Positions 50,277 to 59,627 of a DNA stretch of 64,000 nucleotides are shown here, piece after piece. The notes beneath the pieces are model-generated. The model did not search any database. It was given only the letters and a program-made list of their open reading frames with translations, and was not told where the DNA came from. The translations under genes were made by a program, and so were the position numbers. Each line of letters opens with the position of its first letter. Within the stretch, counting starts at the first letter, position 1. The DNA is from Actinacidiphila paucisporea (GTDB taxonomy: Bacteria > Actinomycetota > Actinomycetes > Streptomycetales > Streptomycetaceae). The stretch spans positions 1-64,000 of the forward strand of contig NZ_FRBI01000031.1 in NCBI RefSeq assembly GCF_900142575.1, read 5' to 3'.

Positions 50277-51974
50277 TCATCGAACGGCAGGTGGTCCCAC
50301 CTCCCCGAGGTGCTCGTGTGCCAGGCGGACGGCCATGGCGCCCTCACCGACGGCGGACGCCACCCGCTTGACCGAGCCGCTGCGGACGTCGCCGACGGCG
50401 AAGACCCCCGGCAGACCGGCTTCCAGGGCGAGCGGTGCGCGGCCGAGGCGCTTCCAGAGGTCCGCTGACGTATCGGCCACCTCCGGCCCGGTCGGGATGA
50501 AGCCGCGCCGGTCCAGCGGAAGCGCTTCGGCGAGCCAGGAGGTGGCGGGGCGCGCGCCGATGAAGACGAACAGGGCGCGGGCGGCCAGCACCTGCCGCTG
50601 GTGGGTGCGGTTGTCCTCGACGACGACCGATTCGACCCGGTCCTCGCCGGTGACCTCCCGGACCTCGGTGTGCAGCCGGACATCGATACGCGGGTGCCGC
50701 TCGATCCGGTCGATCAGGTAGCGGGACATGCTGTGTTCCAGGTCCGCGCCGCGGACCAGCAGGTGGACGGCGGGCGACTGGGCCGCCAGGAAGAGGGCCG
50801 CCTGGCCCGCGGAGTTGCCGCCGCCGACGACGGCCACCGGGTCGAAGCGGCAGGTCCGCGCCTCCCAGACGGTGGCGGCGTAGTGGACCCCGACTCCTTC
50901 GAACCGCTCGATGCCGGGGGCCGTCAGCCGCCGGTAGCGGGCACCGGTGGCCACCACCACGTTGGTCGCGGTGACCGTGCCGCCGTCGGCGAGCCGCACC
51001 ACGCTGGTGCCGTCGTGCTGTTCGAGGCCGGCGGCCTCGGCGGGGACGTCGATCCGGGCGCCGAACCGGTCGGCCTGGACGACGGCGCGTTCGGCGAGCT
51101 CCCCGCCGGAGATCCCGGCGGGGAAGCCGAGGTAGTTCTCGATCCGGGAGGACGTACCGGCCTGGCCGCCGGTCGCCTCCGCGTCCAGGACGACCGTGGA
51201 GAGCCCCTCGCAGGCCCCGTTCACCGCGGCGGCCAGGCCTCCGGGTCCGGCGCCGACCACCAGCAGGTCGCAGACGGCCTTCTCGGCGGTCTCGTGCCGC
51301 AGCCCGACCACCTGGGCGAGCTCGGCGTTGGAGGGATTGCGCAGCACCCGGCAGTCGTGCAGGACGACGACCGGGGTCTCCTCGGGAGAGATGCCCAGAC
51401 GCGTCAGCAGCGCCTCGGCCTCGGCGTCCTTCTCCAGATCGGACCAGCGGTGGGGAAGGCGGTTGCGGGCGGCGAACTCCAGCAGCCGCCGGGTGTCCGC
51501 GGAGAATGCGGAGCCGACGATACGGAAGCCCGTGCCCGCGCCGGCCAGCATCGTACGGCGCAGCAGGTAGGCCCGCAGGATCACGTCGCCGAGCGCGGGT
51601 TCGCGGCTGAGCACGTCGCGCAGGGCGGCCGAGCCCACCGCGAGCACCTCGCCGGGGCTGTGCACCACCGCGCTGACGAAGGCGGTCTGGCCCTCCAGGA
51701 GGCCCAGTTCGCCGAGGAAGCTGTGCGGACCGTGCAACTGGACGACGTGCTCCTGGTCGTCATGGCGCTCGACCACGGCCACCGTGCCGCTGAGGACGAC
51801 GAAGAAGTCCTCGCTGCGTTCGCCTGCCCGGAAGAGGTGGTCGCCCTCGCGGACCTGCCGCTGCTGTCCGCAGGATCTCAGGATCGCGACCTGGTCGTCC
51901 GTGAGCCGCGGATAGGCGCCGTGGACGTCGGCTGCCGGGGCCGATGCCGGGCTCGGCTGGGTCGGGGTCGGCAC
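50277..51974 (-). CDS. cNMP-binding domain fused to thioredoxin-reductase-like FAD oxidoreductase
   Basis: 565-aa protein. Residues 22-140 form a cyclic-nucleotide-binding/CRP-like domain (GDHLFRAGERSEDFFVVLSG). About 150-225 is a thioredoxin-like insert (TPVVVLHDCRVLRNP), and 235-550 is a FAD/NAD(P) disulfide reductase fold with GAGPGGLAAA, VVGGGNSAGQAA and GVFAVGDVRSGSVKRVA. The redox-active CxxC of true thioredoxin reductases is absent at its usual place (EARTCRFDP has one Cys only), so the electron acceptor must differ. GTG start at 51974 with a GAAGGGAG site. It lies 131 bp downstream of the UBP zinc finger gene, at the end of the chaperone operon or in its own unit. Cyclic nucleotides might control the reductase activity (inference). 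Confidence 0.85.
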   Translation of the reverse strand: MPTPTQPSPASAPAADVHGAYPRLTDDQVAILRSCGQQRQVREGDHLFRAGERSEDFFVVLSGTVAVVERHDDQEHVVQLHGPHSFLGELGLLEGQTAFVSAVVHSPGEVLAVGSAALRDVLSREPALGDVILRAYLLRRTMLAGAGTGFRIVGSAFSADTRRLLEFAARNRLPHRWSDLEKDAEAEALLTRLGISPEETPVVVLHDCRVLRNPSNAELAQVVGLRHETAEKAVCDLLVVGAGPGGLAAAVNGACEGLSTVVLDAEATGGQAGTSSRIENYLGFPAGISGGELAERAVVQADRFGARIDVPAEAAGLEQHDGTSVVRLADGGTVTATNVVVATGARYRRLTAPGIERFEGVGVHYAATVWEARTCRFDPVAVVGGGNSAGQAALFLAAQSPAVHLLVRGADLEHSMSRYLIDRIERHPRIDVRLHTEVREVTGEDRVESVVVEDNRTHQRQVLAARALFVFIGARPATSWLAEALPLDRRGFIPTGPEVADTSADLWKRLGRAPLALEAGLPGVFAVGDVRSGSVKRVASAVGEGAMAVRLAHEHLGEVGPPAVR

Positions 51975-52105
51975 GGTTCGCTCCCTTCGTCGAGGACGGA
52001 TTCGTCGGGTACAGAGGCGGAGGGGGAGGCGGGGGCGGGCAACAGCGGCCGAGGCAGAGGCCAGGGGCGGCCCCGCCGGACAGGCGCCGCGCGGGCCCGC
52101 CGGGC

Positions 52106-52369
52106 TCAGACCATCGACTCGTGCACGAAGCACCACCGCCAGTCCTCGCCGGGCTGGAACGACCGTACGATCGGGTGCCCGTCGGCTCCCGCGTGGCCAC
52201 GGGCGTGCCGCATCGGCGAGGAGTCGCAGCAGCCGACGTGGCCGCAGGTCAGGCACAGGCGCAGGTGCACCCACGGGGTCCCCATGCGCAGGCACTCCTC
52301 GCAGCCCTGGGGTGTCCTGGGCGTCACGGGCCGGACCATGGACAGGTGCGGGTCGGGAACAGCGGTCAT
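52106..52369 (-). CDS. UBP-type zinc finger protein
   Basis: 87-aa protein that is essentially one ZnF-UBP domain: C23-x2-C26, C39-x2-C42-GHVGC and H55-x3-H59, then H65 in DGHPIV and a final WCFVHE. In eukaryotes this fold binds the C-terminus of ubiquitin. In actinobacteria it occurs as a small free protein of unknown partner. The ATG overlaps the thioredoxin stop by 4 nt, so it is translated with the thioredoxin and ClpB. A role in sensing or presenting protein termini in quality control is only a guess. Confidence 0.87.
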   Translation of the reverse strand: MTAVPDPHLSMVRPVTPRTPQGCEECLRMGTPWVHLRLCLTCGHVGCCDSSPMRHARGHAGADGHPIVRSFQPGEDWRWCFVHESMV

Positions 52370-52899
52370 CACGGCCTCCTGGTGGCGGGGTCGGCTGGTC
52401 CGTGGGACGCCGACAGCGACTCGTCCACCCACCGGCGCAGCGCGTTCGCGGGCGCGGCGCCGGTCTGGCGGGCGACCTGCCTGCCGTGGTCCAGGATCAG
52501 CAGGGTGGGTACGGCTTGGACCTCGAACCGCCGCGCGAGGGCCGGTGACTTGTCGATGTCGACCTTCACGAGCTTGAGGCGGCCTGCCAGGTCCCTGGCG
52601 ACCTGTTCGAGGGCGGGGCTGACCATCCGGCAGGGACCGCACCAGGTGGCCCACAGGTCGACGAGCACCGGCAGGCTCGCCTGCTCGGCGACCTTCCCGA
52701 AGTCGGCGTCGCCCGCTTCGGCGATCCACGGCAGCGGGGTCGCGCAGTTCCCGCAGCGCGGGCTGCCGTCCGCCGCGGCGGGTACGCGGTTGGTGCGGCC
52801 GCAGGTGGGGCAGGCGACCGCCCGCACCGGGGTCTGCGCGCCGCCGGTGGTGCCGGTACGCCCACCGCGGTCGGCGGGGCTTTCCGGAGAAGTGGTCAT
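52369..52899 (-). CDS. Thioredoxin with N-terminal zinc ribbon (Trx2 type)
   Basis: 176-aa protein. C30-x2-C33 and C49-x2-C52 form an N-terminal zinc ribbon, followed by a thioredoxin fold with the active site WATWCGPC (C87, C90) and the cis-Pro in AVPTLL. This is the TrxC/thioredoxin-2 arrangement, linked to oxidative and disulfide stress. The 25-residue start is disordered. It overlaps both neighbours by 4 nt (clpB stop, zinc-finger start), so it belongs to the chaperone operon. Confidence 0.93.
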   Translation of the reverse strand: MTTSPESPADRGGRTGTTGGAQTPVRAVACPTCGRTNRVPAAADGSPRCGNCATPLPWIAEAGDADFGKVAEQASLPVLVDLWATWCGPCRMVSPALEQVARDLAGRLKLVKVDIDKSPALARRFEVQAVPTLLILDHGRQVARQTGAAPANALRRWVDESLSASHGPADPATRRP

Positions 52900-55523
52900 G
52901 ACGGCTCCTGCGGCTCGTCCTGCAGGGTCACGGTCAGCTCGCCGCCTTCCGCGTCGACCAGGATGGTCACGCCCTCGCGTGCCTCACCGCTGAGCAGCGC
53001 CCGGCCGATCCTGGTCTCGACCTCGTGCGAGATGAAGCGGCGCAGCGGCCGGGCCCCGTAGACCGGGTCGTAGCCCTCGGCGGCGATCAGCCGGCGGGCC
53101 GGCTCGGTGAGGACCAGCGTGATGCGCTGCTCGGCGAGGCGGTCGCGCAGCTCGGCGAGGAGCAGGTCCACGATGCGCTCGATCTGCGCGATGCCGAGCG
53201 GGTGGAAGAGGACGATGTCGTCGACCCGGTTGAGGAATTCGGGGCGGAAATGGCCGTTCAGCTCCGTCATCACCAGCGCCCGCGCCTCGGGCTTGATCTC
53301 GCCGGCCTGGGTGGCGTCCTGGAGCAGGTACTGGGAGCCCAGGTTCGAGGTCATGATGACGACGGTGTTGCGGAAGTCGACCGTACGGCCCTGGGAATCG
53401 GTGATCCGGCCGTCGTCCAGGACCTGGAGCAGGGTGTTGAAGACGTCGGCGTGCGCCTTCTCGATCTCGTCGAACAGCACGACGGAGTACGGCTTGCGGC
53501 GCACCGCCTCGGTGAGCTGGCCGCCCTCCTCGTAGCCGACGTAGCCGGGGGGAGCGCCGACCAGGCGGCTGACGGTGTGCCGTTCCTGGTACTCGCTCAT
53601 GTCGAGGCGGATCATGTTGGTCTCGCTGTCGAACAGCGCTGCCGCCAGCGTCTTGGCCAGCTCGGTCTTCCCGACGCCGGTGGGGCCGAGGAAGATGAAC
53701 GAGCCGATCGGCCGGCGCGGGTCGCGCACTCCGGAGCGCGCCCTGATCACGGCGTCGGCGACGAGCTGGACGGCCTCGTCCTGGCCCACGACCCGCTCGC
53801 GCAGGATCTCGTCCAGCTTGAGCAGCTTCTGCCGCTCGCCCTCCTGGAGCCGGGTGACGGGGATGCCGGTCCAGGCGGAGACGATCTCGGCGATCTCCTC
53901 GGCGGTGACCACCTCGCGCAGCAGCCGGGTCTCGCCCTGCTTGGCGGCGAGCTGCTCCTCCTCGGCGGCCAGCCGGCGCTCCAGTTCGCTGACGGTCCCG
54001 TAGCGCAGCTGGGCGGCCCGGTTGAGGTCGTAGGCGCGTTCGGCCGCCTCGGCCTCCTGCCGGGCGCGCTCCAGATCCTGGCGCAGTTCCTGGACCTTGC
54101 GGATGGCCTGGCGCTCGGCCTCCCACTGGGCGTGCTTGGCGTCCACCTCGCCCCGCAGGTCGGCCAGTTCACGCCGCAGGTCCTCCAGGCGGGCGCGGCT
54201 GGCCGGGTCGGTCTCCTGGTCCAGCGCGGCCTCCTCGATCTCCAGACGGGTGGCCCGGCGGGTGAGTTCGTCGAGTTCCGCGGGCATCGAGTCGATCTCG
54301 GTCCGCAGCCGCGCGCACGCCTCGTCGACCAGGTCGATGGCCTTGTCGGGGAGGAAGCGGTCGCTGATGTAGCGGTGGCTGAGGGTGGCGGCGGCGACGA
54401 GCGCGCCGTCCTGGATCTTGACGCCGTGGAAGATCTCCAGCCGCTCGCGGATGCCGCGCAGGATGGAGATCGCGTCCTCGACGGTCGGCTCGTCCACCAG
54501 CACGGTCTGGAAGCGCCGTTCCAGGGCCGCGTCGGACTCGATGTGCTTGCGGTACTCGTCGAGGGTGGTGGCGCCGATCATGTGCAGCTCACCGCGGGCC
54601 AGCATCGGCTTGAGCATGTTGCCCGCGTCCATGGCACCCTCGGCGGCGCCCGCCCCGACGACGGTGTGCAGCTCGTCCACGAAGAGCAGGATGCGGCCCT
54701 CGGCGCCCTTGACCTCGGCCAGTACGGCTTTCAGCCGCTCCTCGAACTCGCCGCGGTATTTGGCCCCGGCCACCAGCGAGCCCATGTCGAGCGAGAAGAC
54801 CGTCTTGTCCCGCAGCCCTTCCGGCACGTCGCCGCGGACGATCCGCTGGGCGAGGCCCTCCACGATGGCGGTCTTGCCGACGCCGGGTTCGCCGATCAGC
54901 ACCGGGTTGTTCTTGGTCTTGCGGCTGAGGATCTGGACGACCCGGCGGATCTCGGCGTCCCGGCCGATCACCGGGTCGAGACGGCCGGTGCGGGCCTCCA
55001 CGACGAGGTCGCGGCCGTATTTCTCCAGGGCCTCGTACGCCTCCTCGGGATTGGCGGAGGTGACCCGCTGGTTCCCGCGCACGGTGGTGAGGGCGGCGAG
55101 GAAGGAGTCCTTGCCGACGCCCTGCTCGCCCAGCCGCCGGCCGGCCGCGGTGGCCGAGCCCTCGTCCACCATGGCCAGCACCAGGTGCTCGGTCGAGACG
55201 TACTCGTCCTTGAGCCGCCTGGCCTCCTGCTCGGCGCCGTCCAGCAGCCGGGCCAGCCGCTGGGTCACCCTCACCTGACCGGGGGCGGCGCCAGGGCCGG
55301 TCGTCCGCGGGCGCTTGGCGAGATCGGACTCGACGGCGGCGCGCAGGGCGGCCGGGTCGGCGCCGGCGTCGGCCAGCAGGCGGGTCGTCAGGCCGTCCTG
55401 CTGATCGAGCAGCGCCAGCAGCAGGTGCTCTCCGTCGACCTCGGTGTGGCCCATACGGACCGCGATGCTCTGCGCTTCCTGCAACGCTTCCTGGGACTTC
55501 TGGGTGAGGCGGTTCATGTCCAT
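52896..55523 (-). CDS. clpB: ClpB disaggregase
   Basis: 875-aa AAA+ disaggregase. Clp N-domain 1-145, first AAA with GEPGVGKT (211-218), a long coiled middle domain (about 410-525, needed for DnaK contact and specific to ClpB), second AAA with GPTGVGKT and the pore loop GYVGYE. It extracts proteins from aggregates together with DnaK. The C-terminus is slightly longer than usual. It starts 10 nt inside cbpM, in a dnaK-grpE-dnaJ-cbpM-clpB order. As Streptomyces normally has another clpB, this may be a second copy. Confidence 0.96.
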   Translation of the reverse strand: MDMNRLTQKSQEALQEAQSIAVRMGHTEVDGEHLLLALLDQQDGLTTRLLADAGADPAALRAAVESDLAKRPRTTGPGAAPGQVRVTQRLARLLDGAEQEARRLKDEYVSTEHLVLAMVDEGSATAAGRRLGEQGVGKDSFLAALTTVRGNQRVTSANPEEAYEALEKYGRDLVVEARTGRLDPVIGRDAEIRRVVQILSRKTKNNPVLIGEPGVGKTAIVEGLAQRIVRGDVPEGLRDKTVFSLDMGSLVAGAKYRGEFEERLKAVLAEVKGAEGRILLFVDELHTVVGAGAAEGAMDAGNMLKPMLARGELHMIGATTLDEYRKHIESDAALERRFQTVLVDEPTVEDAISILRGIRERLEIFHGVKIQDGALVAAATLSHRYISDRFLPDKAIDLVDEACARLRTEIDSMPAELDELTRRATRLEIEEAALDQETDPASRARLEDLRRELADLRGEVDAKHAQWEAERQAIRKVQELRQDLERARQEAEAAERAYDLNRAAQLRYGTVSELERRLAAEEEQLAAKQGETRLLREVVTAEEIAEIVSAWTGIPVTRLQEGERQKLLKLDEILRERVVGQDEAVQLVADAVIRARSGVRDPRRPIGSFIFLGPTGVGKTELAKTLAAALFDSETNMIRLDMSEYQERHTVSRLVGAPPGYVGYEEGGQLTEAVRRKPYSVVLFDEIEKAHADVFNTLLQVLDDGRITDSQGRTVDFRNTVVIMTSNLGSQYLLQDATQAGEIKPEARALVMTELNGHFRPEFLNRVDDIVLFHPLGIAQIERIVDLLLAELRDRLAEQRITLVLTEPARRLIAAEGYDPVYGARPLRRFISHEVETRIGRALLSGEAREGVTILVDAEGGELTVTLQDEPQEPS

Positions 55524-55903
55524 GTCGTGGGCTCCTTGGCGGCTCGTTCACTGCGCCGCAGCGCGGCCTCAAGACGTTCGATGCGGTCGAGCAGGTCCAG
55601 GACGACGCCGACGGCCGCGTAGTTGAGGCACAGCCCGGCCCGCAGCCGCTGGACCCGGGCGATGGCCGACGGGGCGCCGGCCCGGAACCACAGCCGGCCC
55701 CCGGCGTCGCGTTCCGCGTCCACGAGACCGAGGGCGACGAAGCGGCGTACGAGGTCGGGCGGCAGTCCGCTGCGGGCGGCCGCGTCGGCCATGGGGAGCC
55801 GGTAGGCGCCGGGGTGCGTCCGGTGGACCCGCACCAGGGGGTAGGCGTTCCTGGCGCCGGCCTGTCCGGCGCGTCCGGCGGCGGGACGGTGCTGGGCTCT
55901 CAT
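55514..55903 (-). CDS. cbpM: Chaperone modulator CbpM-like (MerR-like) protein
   Basis: 129-aa protein with a MerR-like helix-turn-helix (SGLPPDLVRRFVALGLVDA) and a helical tail (AAVGVVLDLLDRIERLEAALR) typical of CbpM, which binds and inhibits CbpA-type J proteins. HspR-like regulators are similar, but the gene position directly after the dnaJ/cbpA gene and the lack of an HspR-type C-terminus favour CbpM. The ATG overlaps the dnaJ stop and the end overlaps clpB by 10 nt. Confidence 0.78.
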   Translation of the reverse strand: MRAQHRPAAGRAGQAGARNAYPLVRVHRTHPGAYRLPMADAAARSGLPPDLVRRFVALGLVDAERDAGGRLWFRAGAPSAIARVQRLRAGLCLNYAAVGVVLDLLDRIERLEAALRRSERAAKEPTTWT

Positions 55904-56877
55904 GTCTGCTTCCTCGGGTCGAAGGAGGAGGCCGCGGCCAGTTCCTCGAACAGCTCGCGCTCGCGCGGGCTCGGCGAGGGCGGCACCATGACCTTGATCT
56001 CGGCGTAGAGGTCACCGGGGGACCCCTTGGGATGCGGCATCCCCTCGCCGCGCAGCCGCAGCCGGCGTCCGGTGGAGGTGCCGGGCGGCACGTGCACCTT
56101 GGCCGTCCCGCCCGGGCCGGCGACCGGCACCGTCGCCCCCAGTGCGGCCTCCCACGCGGCGACCGGCAGATCGACGTGGATGTCGCGCCCGTCGAGCCGG
56201 TAGCGGGGATGGGGGGCGATACGGACCACCAGGTAGAGGTCGCCGGCGGAGTCCGGACCGCGGCCCCGGCCGCCCTCCCCCGCGAGCCGGATGCGCTGCC
56301 CGTCGACGACCCCGGCCGGGATCGTGACGTCGTAGCTGCGCTCCCCGCCGGGGCCGCCGAGGGTGATCTTCCGCCGGCCGCCGCGGTAGGCCTCCTCCAC
56401 GCTGAGGGTGAGTTCGGCCTCCTGGTCCGCGCCCGGGATCGGGCTGCCCCGCCCGGCGCGGCCGCCCCGGCCGCCGAAGATGCCTCCGAAGAGGTCCTCG
56501 AAGTCCACACCGGAGGTGTCGAAGTCGGTCTGCGTCCAGGTCCTGCCACCGGCCCGGTCGGCGCCCCGGCCGCCCCCGAAGGGGCTGCCGCCGTACGCGC
56601 CGGCTCCGCCGCCGAAGCCCTGGCCGGCCGCGACCCGCTCGTCGTAGTCCTCCGGGATCTGCCGGAAGTCCGGGCCGAAGCGGTCGTAGCGCGCCCGGGT
56701 GCCGGGGTCGGACAGCACGCTGTACGCCTCGTTGATCTGCTTGAAGCGCTCCTCGGCGGCCGGATCGCGGTTGACGTCCGGGTGGTAGCGGCGGGCCAGC
56801 GTACGGAAGGCCTGCTGGATCTCGGACCCGTCGGCGCTGCGCGGGACGCCGAGCACCTCGTAGTAGTCCTCTGCCAT
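55900..56877 (-). CDS. DnaJ-family co-chaperone, CbpA type (no zinc finger)
   Basis: 325-aa J protein: J domain 1-70 with the HPD motif (RRYHPDVNRD), a long Gly/Phe-rich linker (about 78-140) and two beta-sandwich substrate domains with no Cys zinc module between them, which defines the CbpA/class B type. It stimulates DnaK ATPase. The ATG at 56877 is used (AGGAGTGAGG upstream); a GTG four codons earlier overlaps the grpE end. It lies between grpE and cbpM. Confidence 0.93.
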   Translation of the reverse strand: MAEDYYEVLGVPRSADGSEIQQAFRTLARRYHPDVNRDPAAEERFKQINEAYSVLSDPGTRARYDRFGPDFRQIPEDYDERVAAGQGFGGGAGAYGGSPFGGGRGADRAGGRTWTQTDFDTSGVDFEDLFGGIFGGRGGRAGRGSPIPGADQEAELTLSVEEAYRGGRRKITLGGPGGERSYDVTIPAGVVDGQRIRLAGEGGRGRGPDSAGDLYLVVRIAPHPRYRLDGRDIHVDLPVAAWEAALGATVPVAGPGGTAKVHVPPGTSTGRRLRLRGEGMPHPKGSPGDLYAEIKVMVPPSPSPRERELFEELAAASSFDPRKQT

Positions 56878-56885
56878 GGCGGGCC

Positions 56886-57464
56886 TCACTCCTGCTTGCG
56901 GCTGACCGCCACCGCGGCCGGTCGCAGCTGGCGGCCGGGTTCGCCGTATCCGGGCCGCAGCACCCGGACGACGGTGCCCGGAGCGGTGTCCGGTTCATCC
57001 ACCACGGACACCACCTCGTGCTGCTCGGGGTCGAAGGGGACGCCGGTCTCCTCGTGGCGGGGGTAGCCGAGGCCCCGCAGCACCTCGACGGCCTGGTCGC
57101 GTACCGCCCGGACTCCGCTGACGATCGCGCCGGGGTCGTCGGCGCCCGCGTGGGCGAGGGCCAGTTCGAGGTTGTCGACGACCGGCAGGAAGGCCCCGGC
57201 CACCCGGGCCCGCTCGGCCTCCCGCTCGCGGGGAAGCTCACGGGCGTAGCGCTTGCGGAGGTTGTCGAGGTCGGCGAGGGCCCGCCGCCACCGGTCCTGG
57301 AGTTCCTCCACCTCCGCGTCGCGCGCCGGCTGCCCGCCGTCCCCGCCCGCCGCCGGCTGCTCCCCGGCTTCGGGGGCCGGCGGGGGCGTCTGCTCGGGCG
57401 GGGTCTGCTGGGCCTCGGGCGGTGAGCGGTCCTCGGCGGGACGCGCCTGTTCCTGGTCCGACAT
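56886..57464 (-). CDS. grpE: GrpE nucleotide exchange factor
   Basis: 192-aa GrpE. An acidic/Pro-Gln-rich disordered start (1-50) leads to a long coiled coil (about 50-110: ELQDRWRRALADLDNLRKRYARE) and the beta domain ending PGYGEPGRQLRPAAVAVS. It releases ADP from DnaK. It starts 10 nt after the dnaK stop and ends just before dnaJ. Confidence 0.94.
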   Translation of the reverse strand: MSDQEQARPAEDRSPPEAQQTPPEQTPPPAPEAGEQPAAGGDGGQPARDAEVEELQDRWRRALADLDNLRKRYARELPREREAERARVAGAFLPVVDNLELALAHAGADDPGAIVSGVRAVRDQAVEVLRGLGYPRHEETGVPFDPEQHEVVSVVDEPDTAPGTVVRVLRPGYGEPGRQLRPAAVAVSRKQE

Positions 57465-57474
57465 GTCGCCCGCC

Positions 57475-59385
<1,911 letters not shown>

Positions 59386-59627
59386 GGGAACTCCTCCGTC
59401 GCGACACGGGAACCGATCGGCGGGCTGCCAGGCGCACGGCGCCGGACGCACCCCACCTCCTGGCAGGGTCACGCGGCGGGCGGCGCGCTTCCCCGCCCCG
59501 GCATGACCAATCCGCGCCGCCTTTCCCGTCCGCCAGGACGGTGCCGCGGCGCGGCTCCCAGGTGAGAGCCGGTGCCGGGCGGCGTAGCGTGGAAGTCAGC
59601 CGCTTTCGAGCCGCGAATGGACCCGCG
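59386..59627. promoter_or_regulatory. Divergent control region, dnaK operon / PucR-type regulator
   Basis: This 242-bp region must contain the promoters of both units. CTTGAGT-N7-ACTCAAG (HAIR) and TTAGCACTC-type (CIRCE) elements were looked for and not seen. An imperfect GTGCCGCGGCGCGGC stretch and several CCGG-rich inverted repeats occur, but no promoter can be assigned with confidence. Confidence 0.45.

Noticed and set aside
53025..55622. 865-aa plus-strand open frame
   Set aside because: Exact antisense of clpB.
55514..55903. HspR heat-shock repressor
   Set aside because: MerR-like helix-turn-helix fits, but the position right after a CbpA-type dnaJ, the tail and the absence of HAIR operators favour CbpM.
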